Shown here one piece after another: positions 28,487-37,987 of a stretch of DNA of 64,000 nt (positions are counted from its first letter, which is position 1; each line of letters opens with the position of its first letter). The notes beneath the pieces were generated by a model. That model saw only the letters and a program-made list of their open reading frames with translations. It was not told the origin of the DNA and did no database searches. Source of the stretch: Rhizobium sp. RU36D (GTDB lineage: Bacteria > Pseudomonadota > Alphaproteobacteria > Rhizobiales > Rhizobiaceae); NCBI RefSeq assembly GCF_900176345.1, contig NZ_FWXU01000020.1:48955-112954 (forward strand). The letters run 5' to 3'. A program made the position numbers and the translations under genes.

Positions 28487-28996
28487 TCAGAGACGATACA
28501 GGATCTGATCGTTCCAGAAGCGGTCGAGACGCTGCAGCAACTTGTTCATTTCGGTGAACTCGTTGGTGCCGATGCCGCCGACCTTCTGGATCGAACCGAT
28601 GTGGCGATCGTAGAGCTTGGCCACCGTCTCGGCGATTTCCTGGCCTTCCTTGGTCAGGCTGATGCGAACCGAGCGACGGTCGATGCGCGACCGCTGGTGG
28701 TTGATGAAGCCGAGATCGACGAGCTTCTTGACGTTGTAGGAAACGTTCGAGCCGAGGTAATAGCCGCGCGAGCGCAGTTCGCCGGCGGTCAGTTCGGAAT
28801 TGCCGATGTTGAAGAGCAGCAGTGCCTGCACGGCATTGACGTCGCTGCGACCCTGGCGGTCGAACTCGTCCTTGATGACATCGAGAAGACGGCGATGCAG
28901 CCGCTCGACCAGATGCAGGGATTCCATGTAGAGAGAACGGATCGCATCTTCCTGCGGATCGACGACGGCCGGCTGCGGCTTGATTTTGGTGTTCAT
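28487..28996 (-). CDS. ldtR: LdtR-like MarR-family regulator
   Basis: The 169-residue winged-helix protein has the MarR core (VQALLLFNIGNSELTAGEL, LGSNVSYNVKKLVDLGFI, RSRIDRRSVRISLTKEG) with the recognition helix and the arginine-rich wing. It resembles LdtR, the regulator of an L,D-transpeptidase gene described in Candidatus Liberibacter asiaticus and Sinorhizobium. An L,D-transpeptidase gene lies nearby. It probably binds as a dimer upstream of that gene and of itself. The symbol is an inference from family and context. Confidence 0.83.
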   Translation of the reverse strand: MNTKIKPQPAVVDPQEDAIRSLYMESLHLVERLHRRLLDVIKDEFDRQGRSDVNAVQALLLFNIGNSELTAGELRSRGYYLGSNVSYNVKKLVDLGFINHQRSRIDRRSVRISLTKEGQEIAETVAKLYDRHIGSIQKVGGIGTNEFTEMNKLLQRLDRFWNDQILYRL

Positions 28997-29123
28997 TGGT
29001 CTGCCTCACTGTTTGTCTGGCGGCTGTTGTTTCTTCCCGCCTTGAGACCGACCATATCCAATGCGCATAAAATTCTATTTAAAACGCAGGCTTAACAAGG
29101 GATTACCCGAGCCGGAGAGTGGA

Positions 29124-29561
29124 TCAGGGTAAATCAACCCTTATCGTCTCATCGCGATGCCGCTTTTCCAGCCACAGCGCCAGGCGAAACAGCCCGTAGA
29201 CGACGGCGATGAGGCCGTGCATGGGCATGACAAGGTTGTTGCTGCCGAACATATCTGACCAAAAACCATACATCAGGATCTGGGCCCCTGCCCCGATCAT
29301 CCAGATCACAGGTCCCCACGAAGATGCCATCCACAGCCCGAGGGCGGCAACAGGAAAGACGACGGCAAGGCTGGAGGCCGCGGCCCGCCAAGGCAGGCTG
29401 AGCAGGTCAAAACGGCCCTGTCCGTGCAGGCTGAGGCCGACCAGCATCGCCCAATATTGCAGGCTGAACCAGAGGCAGGCCACGGCAACGACCCGCAGGA
29501 ACACCACATAGAGGGTATAGGTGAGGCTCGTCTTGGGCGTGTTGAGAGAATCAGGATCCAT
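29124..29561 (-). CDS. DUF6163-family membrane protein
   Basis: The 145-residue protein has four hydrophobic segments, beginning LYVVFLRVVAVACLWFSLQY, and a basic C-terminus (LEKRHRDETIRV). DUF6163 proteins occur beside hemB in rhizobia and have no known role. It lies divergent to hemB with about 140 bp between the starts. The family name is from memory of that context and should be read as likely. Confidence 0.68.
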   Translation of the reverse strand: MDPDSLNTPKTSLTYTLYVVFLRVVAVACLWFSLQYWAMLVGLSLHGQGRFDLLSLPWRAAASSLAVVFPVAALGLWMASSWGPVIWMIGAGAQILMYGFWSDMFGSNNLVMPMHGLIAVVYGLFRLALWLEKRHRDETIRVDLP

Positions 29562-29700
29562 GGCGCGAAGGATAGGGCCCGTTGACGACTGCGACCAGAT
29601 GGCTCGTCACCGATCCTGGCAGGCGAATTTGCATTGACTGGTCCACATGCTATTGAGCATGCACGTTTTCCACAAGCCGCAGCGGAAGGATTGGGACCAG

Positions 29701-30711
29701 ATGCACGACAAGACCCACCCAGTCGATCAGATCACCGGCCATCGGCGCATGCGCCGCAACCGCAAGGCGGACTGGACCCGGCGGCTGACGCAAGAGAACC
29801 GGTTGACGGTCGATGACCTGATCTGGCCGATCTTCATCATACCCGGAGAGAACATCGTGGAACCGGTTGCGGCCATGCCGGGCGTAAACCGGATGACCAT
29901 CGACCGCGCGGTGGAGGCCGCCCGCCAGGCAGCAGATCTCGGCATTCCAGCACTCGCCACCTTTCCCAACATCGAAATGAACCTGCGCGACGAAACCGGC
30001 TCGCAGATCCTCGAAGCCAACAACCTGATCAATCGCACGACGGCGGCGATCAAGAAGGCGGTTCCCAATATCGGCATCATCACCGATGTGGCGCTCGATC
30101 CCTTCACCAGCCACGGCCATGACGGCATTCTGCGCGGCAATGAAATCGTCAACGACGAAACCGTGGACCAGATCGTCCGGGCCGCGGTGACGCAGGCGGA
30201 TGCCGGTGCCGATATCATTGCCCCCTCCGACATGATGGACGGGCGCGTCGGCGCGATCCGTCGCGGGCTGGATGCGGCCGGCCACCAGTCCGTCGGCATC
30301 ATGTCCTACGCGACCAAGTTCGCCTCCTGCTATTACGGTCCCTATCGCGAGGCGATCTCCACCGGCGGGCTGCTGAAGGGCGACAAGAAAAGCTATTACA
30401 TCGATCCGGCCAATGGCACCGAGGCGATCCGCGATGCCGCGCTCGACGTCGAGGAAGGCGCCGACATGCTGATGGTCAAGCCGGGACTGCCCTATCTCGA
30501 CATCTGCTGGCGGATGAAGGAGGCGTTCGGCCTTCCTGTCTTCGCCTATCAGGTCTCGGGCGAGTATGCCCAGATCAAGGCCGCCGCCGCCAATGGGTGG
30601 ATCGACGGCGAGCGGGCCATGCTGGAAACGCTGCTCTGCTTCAAGCGCGCCGGATGCGATGGCATCCTCACCTATTTCGCCATGGATGTGGCGCGGATCC
30701 TCGCAAAATAG
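29701..30711 (+). CDS. hemB: Porphobilinogen synthase (delta-aminolevulinic acid dehydratase)
   Basis: HemB condenses two aminolevulinate molecules to porphobilinogen in heme synthesis. The 336-residue protein has both active-site lysines, in SYATKFASCYYGPYREA and MLMVKPGLPYLD. The metal region reads ALDPFTSHGHDG, with Asp residues instead of the three-cysteine zinc site, so it should be the magnesium-type enzyme of rhizobia. The start at 29701 gives the usual N-terminus; an in-frame ATG at 29647 would add 18 unconserved residues. Confidence 0.94.
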   Translation: MHDKTHPVDQITGHRRMRRNRKADWTRRLTQENRLTVDDLIWPIFIIPGENIVEPVAAMPGVNRMTIDRAVEAARQAADLGIPALATFPNIEMNLRDETGSQILEANNLINRTTAAIKKAVPNIGIITDVALDPFTSHGHDGILRGNEIVNDETVDQIVRAAVTQADAGADIIAPSDMMDGRVGAIRRGLDAAGHQSVGIMSYATKFASCYYGPYREAISTGGLLKGDKKSYYIDPANGTEAIRDAALDVEEGADMLMVKPGLPYLDICWRMKEAFGLPVFAYQVSGEYAQIKAAAANGWIDGERAMLETLLCFKRAGCDGILTYFAMDVARILAK

Positions 30712-30788
30712 CGCTTGCCACCGCCGGAACGCCATTGTTTGCCGCTTACGACATCCCATATCTGGGTTGAACCATAAGGAGACAAACC

Positions 30789-31247
30789 ATGGCGCTTGAC
30801 CCGAACTCGACCTATGCCGCACCGGAAGACTGGCGCGCCTATAGCGGCGTCCTGTCGCGCCGTGTGTTCGCCTTCATCATCGACTACATGATTGTGGCCA
30901 TCCTCTGGGTGCCCGCCGCCATCGTGGTGTTCTTCCTCGGCGTTTTCACGCTCGGCTTGGGCTGGATGCTCTACCCGGTGCTGTTCGTGCTGGTGGCCGG
31001 CCTCTATTTTGGCATCTCGCTGGCGGGTCCGTTCCAGGCGACCGCCGGCATGCGGGCCATGGGCATGGCCATGGTGCGGCTTGACGGCCGCAAGATCGAC
31101 TTCGTGACTGCGATTGCGCATCTGGCGCTGTTCTGGATCCTGAATTCGGTGCTGACCCCGCTCATCCTGCTGGCCGGCCTCTTCACCGATCGCTCGCGCC
31201 TGATCCACGACCTGCTGCTTGGAACCGCGGCCGTGCGGACATCCTGA
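30789..31247 (+). CDS. RDD-family membrane protein
   Basis: The 152-residue protein has the RDD domain of about three membrane segments. The first segment begins RRVFAFIIDYMIV, with the diagnostic arginine and aspartate, and GMRAMGMAMVRLDGRKI follows the second. A typical SRLIHDLLLGTAAV lies near the end. Its function is unknown; RDD proteins are proposed to be transporters or ion antiporters. The ATG has a Shine-Dalgarno-like AAGGAG 7 bases upstream. It follows hemB by 77 bp in the same direction. Confidence 0.85.
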   Translation: MALDPNSTYAAPEDWRAYSGVLSRRVFAFIIDYMIVAILWVPAAIVVFFLGVFTLGLGWMLYPVLFVLVAGLYFGISLAGPFQATAGMRAMGMAMVRLDGRKIDFVTAIAHLALFWILNSVLTPLILLAGLFTDRSRLIHDLLLGTAAVRTS

Positions 31248-31255
31248 CACCTTCA

Positions 31256-31285
31256 GCGGCGCGTCGTTTCGCAACGACGCGCCGC
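31256..31285 (+). terminator. Terminator after the RDD gene
   Basis: A perfect 13-bp stem (GCGGCGCGTCGTT and complement) with loop TCGC is followed by ATTTTG. It lies nine bases past the stop of the RDD gene and separates it from the transferase gene. Confidence 0.85.
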
Positions 31286-31391
31286 ATTTTGTGACACTTC
31301 CTGGGGTCACGGCCATGATCTGGTTGACGTTTCCAAATCTTGCGCCATGCTGTCACACTGATCCGAACCACAGGCAGACCAGCCCCGCCCG

Positions 31392-32162
31392 ATGAATACC
31401 CAGACCACACCCTCTCCGCAATTTTATCTGACGGCGCCTGCGGTTTGCCCGTATCTGCCCGGAGAGATGGAGAGAAAGGTCTTCACCCATCTCGTCGGTC
31501 CGCGCGCGAGCGACATGAACGACCTGCTAACCCAGGGAGGCTTCCGGCGCTCGCAGAACATCGCCTATCGGCCGGCCTGCGAAACCTGCCGCGCCTGCGT
31601 GTCCGTCCGGGTGCTGGCCAAGGAATTCACGCTCGGCCGCTCCATGCGCCGGGTGCTGGCAGCCAACCGGGATGTGGTCGCCACCGTCTTTCATGCGCAG
31701 CCCTCGACCGAGCAATTCTCCCTGTTTCGCCGCTATCTCGACGATCGCCACCAGAGCGGCGGCATGTCCGACATGTCGGCGCTCGATTATGCGATCATGG
31801 TGGAAGATACCCATGTCGAAACCCGCATCATCGAATATCGGCTGAAAACGGGACGCGGGGGTCTGCTGGAAGGGGCGAAGGGCGAACTCATCGGCGTCGC
31901 GCTCAGCGACATGATGGGCGACGGCATCTCCATGGTCTACTCGTTCTTCAACCCCGAACTCGAAAAGCGTTCGCTCGGCACATTCATGGTGCTCGACCAT
32001 ATCGCCCGCGCCCAAGCCCTCGGCCTGCCGCATGTCTATTTGGGCTATTGGGTTCGCGGTTCCCGCAAGATGGACTACAAGAAGCGCTTTCTGCCGCAGG
32101 AGCACCTGCTGAGCCAGGGGTGGGAGCGCGTCGCGGCGTCAAACGACAGCGACGGCAAATGA
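31392..32162 (+). CDS. bpt: Aminoacyl-tRNA-protein transferase (arginyl/leucyl, Bpt/Ate type)
   Basis: The enzyme adds an amino acid from charged tRNA to the N-terminus of proteins for degradation by the N-end rule. The 256-residue protein has the conserved cysteine motif [12 protein letters not shown], the paired histidine segments and [12 protein letters not shown] and [11 protein letters not shown], as in bacterial Bpt proteins. It is often named arginyltransferase. Bacterial Bpt enzymes transfer leucine to acidic N-termini, so the donor here is inferred. Confidence 0.86.
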   Translation: MNTQTTPSPQFYLTAPAVCPYLPGEMERKVFTHLVGPRASDMNDLLTQGGFRRSQNIAYRPACETCRACVSVRVLAKEFTLGRSMRRVLAANRDVVATVFHAQPSTEQFSLFRRYLDDRHQSGGMSDMSALDYAIMVEDTHVETRIIEYRLKTGRGGLLEGAKGELIGVALSDMMGDGISMVYSFFNPELEKRSLGTFMVLDHIARAQALGLPHVYLGYWVRGSRKMDYKKRFLPQEHLLSQGWERVAASNDSDGK

Positions 32163-33052
32163 CATTTTCCTCAATGACCCCGCATGGCAGGGGGCTGCTG
32201 CTGACCGCCTTTGGCGGGCTGATGCTGTCCTTTGATACGCCGCTGGTGCGGCTTGGCGACGGCACCGTGTGGTCGGTGATTGCGCTGCGCAGCCTGTCCA
32301 CATTCGCAGCCGCAATTCTCGCCTGGGGCGCCATCCGGCTGTTGACCGCCCACCGCCCTGCCCTCGTGCCCGGCCGGCGAGGGCTGCTGGCGGGCTTTTT
32401 CTACGGCATCGCGACCGTCACCTTCCTGGCTTCGATCTATTACACCGAGGTCGCCAACACCGTTTTCATCCTCGCCTGCAGCCCGATGATCTGCGCGCTG
32501 CTGTCCTGGGTGTTCATGAAGGAGCGACCAAGCGGCTCCACACTTCTGACCATGGCCATCATGCTCGCCGGCGTGTCACTGATCGTCGGCAGCAGCCTTT
32601 CCGGCGGCCATTTGTTCGGGGATATGTTGGCGGCGATTGCGGCGCTGTCGATTGCTTCAGCCATCACGGTGAGCCGCGGATCTGACCAGCCGATGGGATT
32701 CACTCCGCTGGTGGCGGCGGTGGTTCCGGGGCTGATCGCGCTGGCCATCGCCCTGCCGCAGGGTTTTCAGATCGCCAATCCCGGCTGGATCCTGCTTGAT
32801 GGCGCCATCATGATGCCGCTGGCCTTCTGGTGCCTCGCAACCGGCCCGCGCTATCTCTCCGGCCCCGAAGTCGGCATGTTCTATCTGCTGGAGACCGTCC
32901 TGGCCCCCATCTGGATCGGCCTGATCTTCGCCGAGATCCCCTCGACGATGACGCTGACCGGTGGCGCCATCCTGATCCTTGCCCTGATCGGCCATTCGCT
33001 GTGGCAGCTTCGACAAAAGCCTAACACGGCAACTACAGCGCTTCCAGGCTGA
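32159..33052 (+). CDS. EamA/DMT-family transporter
   Basis: The 297-residue protein has ten hydrophobic segments arranged as two EamA repeats, the pattern of drug/metabolite transporters. The first begins [20 protein letters not shown] and a second one near [18 protein letters not shown] ends the protein. The ATG overlaps the stop of the transferase gene (ATGA), so translation is coupled. A longer frame upstream is only a shadow of the transferase. Substrate and direction of transport are not evident. Confidence 0.85.
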   Translation: MTFSSMTPHGRGLLLTAFGGLMLSFDTPLVRLGDGTVWSVIALRSLSTFAAAILAWGAIRLLTAHRPALVPGRRGLLAGFFYGIATVTFLASIYYTEVANTVFILACSPMICALLSWVFMKERPSGSTLLTMAIMLAGVSLIVGSSLSGGHLFGDMLAAIAALSIASAITVSRGSDQPMGFTPLVAAVVPGLIALAIALPQGFQIANPGWILLDGAIMMPLAFWCLATGPRYLSGPEVGMFYLLETVLAPIWIGLIFAEIPSTMTLTGGAILILALIGHSLWQLRQKPNTATTALPG

Positions 33053-33058
33053 CAAAAT

Positions 33059-33103
33059 TTGTCTGTCAACATGGCCTCTCGTATGTTATAACCTAGTTAT
33101 TAC
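33059..33103 (+). promoter_or_regulatory. Candidate promoter and operator of the AbrB-Doc module
   Basis: TTGTCT at 33059-33064 and TATGTT at 33082-33087 lie 17 bases apart as a possible -35/-10 pair. The direct repeats GTTATAAC (33085-33092) and GTTATTAC (33096-33103) lie 11 bp apart, one helical turn, and overlap the -10. This is where an antitoxin could bind to repress its own operon. Inference from position only. Confidence 0.45.
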
Positions 33104-33119
33104 ATTGAGGATCCTGGCC

Positions 33120-33341
33120 ATGAACATCACCATCCGCAAGATCGGCAATTCCGAAGGCATCATCATTCCGAAAGACGTCCTGGATCGCCTGGGGCTGAAG
33201 GCGGGGGATACGCTTGCGGTTGAAGAAAAAAACGGAGGGCTCGTTATGACGCCCATGGACGATGAGTTTGAGCGTCAGGTGGCGCATGCCGAGCGTTTCA
33301 TGGACAAGTACAAAGTGGCACTGAAAAAGCTTGCGGAATGA
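33120..33341 (+). CDS. AbrB/SpoVT-type antitoxin
   Basis: The 73-residue protein has the swapped-hairpin AbrB fold (NITIRKIGNSEGIIIPKDVLDRLGLKAGDTLAVEE) in its first 45 residues and a helical toxin-binding tail. It should neutralise the Doc-like toxin encoded four bases further on and bind its own promoter. The start at 33120 has GAGG 12 bases upstream and fits the family. The stop overlaps the toxin start (ATGA). Confidence 0.86.
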   Translation: MNITIRKIGNSEGIIIPKDVLDRLGLKAGDTLAVEEKNGGLVMTPMDDEFERQVAHAERFMDKYKVALKKLAE

Positions 33342-33727
33342 CCGATTATATCTTCATTTCGCGCATGGTGACGGAAACGCTCCACCGGATGCAGATCGAC
33401 AGGTTTGGCGGCGCCTTAGGTTTTCGCGACCCAGGCGCCCTAGAATCGGCCTTGTCTCGGCCCATCAACCGGGCGAACTATGGTTGCGACGATGTTTGTG
33501 AACTGGCCGCCGCCTATGTCTTCGGCCTTGCCCGCAATCACGCCTTCGTTGACGGCAACAAGCGTATCGCCATCGTGACGGCTGCGGTCTTCCTGATGGA
33601 AAATGGCTATGAAATCGCGGCCACCGACGCCCAGCTTTACAGCTTCGTCCTCGCCGTGGCGGCCGGCGAGATCGATGAAGAGGGTGCGACCCGCTTCCTC
33701 AGGGACCACACCATTCCCCTGGCGTGA
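33338..33727 (+). CDS. doc: Death-on-curing (Doc)-family toxin
   Basis: The 129-residue Fic-fold toxin has the Doc motif HAFVDGNKRIA. This gives the histidine, aspartate and arginine needed for phosphoryl transfer; Doc of phage P1 phosphorylates EF-Tu. The partner here is an AbrB-type antitoxin rather than Phd, so the pair is a mixed module. All catalytic residues are present. The stop lies one base before the parC stop, so the two genes converge without a terminator. Confidence 0.88.
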   Translation: MTDYIFISRMVTETLHRMQIDRFGGALGFRDPGALESALSRPINRANYGCDDVCELAAAYVFGLARNHAFVDGNKRIAIVTAAVFLMENGYEIAATDAQLYSFVLAVAAGEIDEEGATRFLRDHTIPLA

Positions 33728-36004
33728 TCAGCCCGAGAACTTGCCGCTGCGTGGGAAGCCCTTCGGCACGCCGCGACCGGCGGAGGCGCGGTCAGCCAGC
33801 CATTCCAGCAGTTCGTCCTTGTTCTTGGTAAAGGTGCGCCCGGCGCTGTCCGCCCATGTAAGACCGTCCGCAATGGCAAAGCAGCGTAGATCGGAGATGC
33901 CGCCGTCCTTGTAGCGCTGCAGGCGCACGCCCTTACCGCGGGTCATTTCCGGCAGTTGCGACAGCGGGAAGACCAGGAGCTTGCGATTTTCACCTACCAC
34001 CGCGACATGGTCGCCGGAGACCGGCACGACAAGCTTGGTCTCGTCGGGCATGGAGACATTCATGATCTGCTTGCCCTTGCGGGTATTGGCCACCATCTCG
34101 CTCTCGGCAACGATGAACCCGTTGCCGGCGGTCGACGACAGGATCAGCTTGCGGGCCGGATCGTGCACAAATGCCGTCAGCACGTCCTGGTCGTTTTCCA
34201 TGTCGACCATGATGCGGATCGGTTCGCCATGGCCGCGGCCGCCCGGCAATTTGTCGGCGCCGAGCGTATAGGCCTTGCCACCCGTTGTGACGAGCAGGAT
34301 CTTGTCGGTGGTCTGCGCCGGGAAGACCACGCGCAACCCGTCGCCTTCCTTGAAGGTCAGGGTCGAGACATCGGAAATGTGACCCTTGAGCGCCCGGATC
34401 CAGCCCTTTTCGGAGATGACGACGGTGATCGGTTCCTTCTCGATCATCGCCTGCTGGATGGCTTCGACATCGGCTTCCGGCGCGTCAGCAAACTGCGAAC
34501 GCCGCCGGCCGATCTCAGTCGCCTTGGCATACTTCTTCTTGACCTCGCCGATCTCCCAGGAAATCGTCTGCCACTGCTTGTCGTCGGATGCGAGCAGAGC
34601 CTCGATCTCAGCCTTCTCAGCCGACAATTCCTCGTGCTCCTTGCGGATCTCGAACTCTTCCAGCTTGCGCAGATTGCGCAGCCGCATGTTGAGGATGGCT
34701 TCGACCTGATTGTCGGTAAGGTCCCAGCGCGCGACCATGACAGGCTTCGGCTCGTCCTCCTCGCGGATGATGCGGATCACCTCGTCAAGGTTGAGATAGG
34801 CAATCAGCAGGCCATCAAGGATTTCCAGGCGCCGGTCGATCGCCGCCAGCCGGAAGCGCGAACGACGGATCAGCACGTCCTTGCGGTGCGCCAGCCACTC
34901 CGTCAGAACCTCGTTCAGCGCCATGACCCGGGGCACCTTGCCCATGGACAGCACGTTCATGTTGAGCGGAATGCGGCTTTCCAACTCGCTCAGCTTGAAC
35001 AGCGACTCCATCAGGATCGTCGGATCGACGGTCCGGCTCTTGGGCACGAGCACGACACGTACATCCTCGGCCGACTCATCGCGAACGTCATCGAGCAGCG
35101 GCAGCTTGCGCGCCACGAGCAGTTCGGCAATCTTCTCGATCAGCCTGGACTTCTGCACCTGGTAGGGAATTTCCGTCACGACGATCTGGTAGCCGCCCCG
35201 GCCGAGATCCTCGATCACCCATTTGGCGCGCACGCGGAAACCGCCGCGACCCGTGCGGTAGGTTTCCCGCATGCTTTCGCGGCTCTCGACGATCACGCCG
35301 CCAGTCGGAAAATCGGGGCCTTCGATCCCGCCCTTCTGCGGCTGCGCCGGATCGTAGAGCAGTTCTTCCACCGGCGCGCCGGGATGCTTGATGAGGTAGA
35401 GCGCCGCGTCGCAAATCTCATGCACGTTGTGCGGCGGGATCGAGGTCGCCATGCCCACGGCAATCCCAGAGGAGCCGTTGGCCAGCAGGTTCGGGAACGC
35501 GCCGGGCAGGACTGCAGGCTCGTCATCCTCCTCGTTATAGGTCGGGCGGAAATCGACGGCGTCCTGCTCGATACCCTCGAGCAGCAGCGCCGCAACGTCG
35601 GTCATGCGGGCTTCGGTGTAACGATAGGCCGCCGCGCTGTCGCCATCGATATTGCCGAAATTGCCCTGGCCGTCGACAATCGGATAGCGCTGCGAGAAAT
35701 CCTGCGCCAGGCGGACCAGCGCGTCATAGACGGACTGGTCGCCATGGGGATGGAACTTACCGATGACATCGCCGACGATACGGGCGCATTTCTTGAATGC
35801 GGAATTCGGCCGGATGCCCATTTCGCTCATGGCGTGGATGATGCGTCGGTGGACGGGCTTCAGGCCGTCGCGCACATCCGGCAAGGCGCGATGCATGATC
35901 GTCGACAATGCATAGGCGAGGTAGCGCTCTTCAAGCGCCGCCTTCAGATCGACCGGCTGAATGTTATCGCCGCCGTCGCCGGGCGGCACTAAGCTTTTTC
36001 CCAT
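33728..36004 (-). CDS. parC: DNA topoisomerase IV subunit A
   Basis: ParC is the DNA-cleavage subunit that decatenates sister chromosomes with ParE. The 758-residue protein has the quinolone-resistance region around [41 protein letters not shown] and the catalytic tyrosine in [11 protein letters not shown]. The C-terminal beta-pinwheel follows. No gyrA-box (QRRGG) is seen, which supports ParC rather than GyrA. It is transcribed leftward toward doc. Confidence 0.94.
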   Translation of the reverse strand: MGKSLVPPGDGGDNIQPVDLKAALEERYLAYALSTIMHRALPDVRDGLKPVHRRIIHAMSEMGIRPNSAFKKCARIVGDVIGKFHPHGDQSVYDALVRLAQDFSQRYPIVDGQGNFGNIDGDSAAAYRYTEARMTDVAALLLEGIEQDAVDFRPTYNEEDDEPAVLPGAFPNLLANGSSGIAVGMATSIPPHNVHEICDAALYLIKHPGAPVEELLYDPAQPQKGGIEGPDFPTGGVIVESRESMRETYRTGRGGFRVRAKWVIEDLGRGGYQIVVTEIPYQVQKSRLIEKIAELLVARKLPLLDDVRDESAEDVRVVLVPKSRTVDPTILMESLFKLSELESRIPLNMNVLSMGKVPRVMALNEVLTEWLAHRKDVLIRRSRFRLAAIDRRLEILDGLLIAYLNLDEVIRIIREEDEPKPVMVARWDLTDNQVEAILNMRLRNLRKLEEFEIRKEHEELSAEKAEIEALLASDDKQWQTISWEIGEVKKKYAKATEIGRRRSQFADAPEADVEAIQQAMIEKEPITVVISEKGWIRALKGHISDVSTLTFKEGDGLRVVFPAQTTDKILLVTTGGKAYTLGADKLPGGRGHGEPIRIMVDMENDQDVLTAFVHDPARKLILSSTAGNGFIVAESEMVANTRKGKQIMNVSMPDETKLVVPVSGDHVAVVGENRKLLVFPLSQLPEMTRGKGVRLQRYKDGGISDLRCFAIADGLTWADSAGRTFTKNKDELLEWLADRASAGRGVPKGFPRSGKFSG

Positions 36005-36215
36005 TTGATGGTGCTAGCCGAGATATTCCGCATGAGCAAGAAAATGCCATGAAAGGCCTGTGGATTAAGGGCTGGGCAAAGTGATTTGCTCCCAAAAAGA
36101 AGTCTGTGGTCAGGAGAATGGAATTGATAGATGATTTATACTCAGAGCCTATAAGCAGCGTCTTCAATTCAAGACTGACGCCGGCAGCGGCATCCCATAT
36201 GGAGAGGACCACCTT

Positions 36216-37409
36216 ATGAACTATTCCCGCAACGCACGCCTTCTGCTGACCGGTGCCGCCTTCCTGACACTGGCTGGCCCGGCTTTCTCGCTTGATGGTC
36301 AGGACCTGTTGAAGAAAATCAACGCTGCCTATGCCAGCAGCGGTGGAACCATCGCGGCCAAGACCGTCGACGTCAAAGGCGTTGACGTCACGCTGCGCGA
36401 GACGACATTCACGCCCATGGGTGCCGATGCCAAGCCCTTCACCGTCGGCGACATCATGATGACCGGCGTGGTGGCCGAGGCCAATGGCAGCTATACGATC
36501 GACAAGGTCACCCTGCCGAATGTCGATTTCACCGAGGACAAGACCCGCATCACCGCGTCGGACATCTATTTGTCAGGCCTCTATGTCCCGGCCGATCCGA
36601 ATGGCGACAAGCTGGACTCCGTGATGCTTTATGACGAAGCCCATAGCGGCTCTGTCAGCGTGGTGGTGGATGGCAAGCAGGTTGTCGCCATCAAGGAAGC
36701 CGTCGGCAGCCTGATGCAGTACGAAGACGCCTCGGGTGTGGAATTCGAAGGATCCGTCACCGGCATCTCGGCCGATCTCAGCCTGGTCAATGATCCCGCC
36801 AGCAAGGACGCCATCGAGAAGCTGGGCCTCCAGAAGATCGAGGGCGATTTCACCACGAAGGGAAGCTGGGAACTGGCAAGCGGCGCCTTCGACATCGAGG
36901 AATACTCGCTCGATTTCGCCAATATCGGTCGCCTCGACCTCTCCTTCGGCTTCAGCGGCTTCACCATGGCGCTAGTGAAGGAATTGCAGTCCACGGCAAA
37001 GACGATGCAGGACAAGCCGAATGACGAGCAGGCGCAGCAGGCGGCCGGCATTGCCATGCTTGGCCTGATGCAGCAGATGTCGTTTACCGGCGCCGAAATC
37101 AGCTTTGCCGATGCCGGCATCACACAGCGCGGCCTCGAATATGCCGGTGCCCAGCAGGGCCAGAGCGCGGACCAGATGAAGCAGTTGGTCAAGGCCATGG
37201 TGCCGATCGGCCTGTCGCAGTTGAAGCTCGGCGAGTTGCAGAACACGGTGTCCGCCGCCGTGAATGCCTATCTCGACAAGCCGGAGAACATCACAGTCAG
37301 CGCTGCGCCGGAAAACCCGGTTCCGTTCCCGATGATCATGGGTGCCGCCATGGGCGCGCCGGAGACGCTGGTGAAGATGCTGAACGTCGCCGTGACCTCG
37401 AACGAGTAA
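36216..37409 (+). CDS. Secreted/periplasmic protein of unknown function (397 aa)
   Basis: The protein has a Sec signal peptide (LLLTGAAFLTLAGPAFS, cleavage near residue 26) and a long soluble remainder with beta-rich repeats such as GSYTIDKVTLPNVDF and TRITASDIYLSGLYVP. It has no cysteine and no membrane segment after the signal. A Shine-Dalgarno-like GGAGAGG lies 11 bases before the ATG. Such proteins are found in rhizobia as periplasmic proteins of unknown function. It ends at a strong bidirectional terminator. Confidence 0.75.
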   Translation: MNYSRNARLLLTGAAFLTLAGPAFSLDGQDLLKKINAAYASSGGTIAAKTVDVKGVDVTLRETTFTPMGADAKPFTVGDIMMTGVVAEANGSYTIDKVTLPNVDFTEDKTRITASDIYLSGLYVPADPNGDKLDSVMLYDEAHSGSVSVVVDGKQVVAIKEAVGSLMQYEDASGVEFEGSVTGISADLSLVNDPASKDAIEKLGLQKIEGDFTTKGSWELASGAFDIEEYSLDFANIGRLDLSFGFSGFTMALVKELQSTAKTMQDKPNDEQAQQAAGIAMLGLMQQMSFTGAEISFADAGITQRGLEYAGAQQGQSADQMKQLVKAMVPIGLSQLKLGELQNTVSAAVNAYLDKPENITVSAAPENPVPFPMIMGAAMGAPETLVKMLNVAVTSNE

Positions 37410-37440
37410 TCCTCGCTTCGTCTGAATCCCTATTGCACAT

Positions 37441-37475
37441 AAAAATGCCCGGCTTGAATCAAGCCGGGCATTTTT
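37441..37475. terminator. Bidirectional terminator, 16-bp stem
   Basis: The stem (AAAAATGCCCGGCTTG and complement) closes an AAT loop. It lies between the rightward periplasmic gene and the leftward DUF1236 gene and should terminate both. Confidence 0.9.
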
Positions 37476-37495
37476 GTCTGATGATGCACGTTCCG

Positions 37496-37825
37496 TCAGT
37501 TGATGACTTCGATGATCTCGCGGGTCTGCGGATCGACCAGAACGCGACGCTCATTGACGATGGTGTAGGCGTAGCCGTCATGCTCGGCGACCGGATAGAG
37601 TTCGACGGCCTGGGGCAGCGGAGCCCCGACGACAACCTCTCCCTCATACACCACGGACGGAGCGCGCTGTTCCAGGATGTAGGTGCGAACGGCCGGCGGC
37701 GGCGGAGCACCAACGACCACGGATCCGGTGACCGTCGGGTCCCTGACGATAATGGTGTCCTGGGCGAATGCGGTGGCAGACAGGCCGAGTACTGCAGCCA
37801 GCGTGAGCGTAAGGGGTTTGCGCAT
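37496..37825 (-). CDS. DUF1236-family secreted protein
   Basis: The 109-residue protein has a signal peptide (KPLTLTLAAVLGLSATAFAQ) and a C-terminal DUF1236 module (YTIVNERRVLVDPQTREIIEVI). Proline-rich repeats PPPPAVRTY and GAPLPQAVELYP lie between them. DUF1236 proteins are secreted by rhizobia and have no known role. The start at 37825 has AAGGAAG upstream; the longer frame to 37927 runs through the promoter. A GGAAC-N18-TT site lies 32-56 bases upstream. Confidence 0.82.
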   Translation of the reverse strand: MRKPLTLTLAAVLGLSATAFAQDTIIVRDPTVTGSVVVGAPPPPAVRTYILEQRAPSVVYEGEVVVGAPLPQAVELYPVAEHDGYAYTIVNERRVLVDPQTREIIEVIN

Positions 37826-37856
37826 AGTCTTCTTCCTTCCGTTGAACTGCCGTATC

Positions 37857-37881
37857 AACAGGACCGGAGGGATAAAGTTCC
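37857..37881 (-). promoter_or_regulatory. Candidate RpoE2/EcfG general-stress promoter
   Basis: On the minus strand GGAAC (37881-37877) is followed after 18 bases by TT (37858-37857). It lies 32 nt before the DUF1236 start at 37825, matching the other candidate sites. Confidence 0.5.
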
Positions 37882-37940
37882 AGGCGCACGGACGGGCGAT
37901 GGCTGGTGTTCGGCCACCAACTTGCAATCACCAAAAACGA

Positions 37941-37965
37941 AAATGGCGGCACGCGGCCGCCATTT
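37941..37965 (-). terminator. aspS terminator
   Basis: A 10-bp stem (AAATGGCGGC and complement) with loop ACGCG lies 23 bases after the aspS stop and is followed on the minus strand by TCGTTTTTGG. Confidence 0.85.
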
Positions 37966-37987
37966 CGCTGTCATATCGGACCCGATA

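Noticed and set aside
30724..30789. GGAAC site before the RDD gene as a stress promoter
   Set aside because: The bases 18 and 19 later are CG/GA rather than TT, so the motif is not met.
31340..32158. 570-codon frame covering the EamA gene and upstream
   Set aside because: The upstream part is a shadow of the transferase gene in another frame. The EamA gene starts at 32159.
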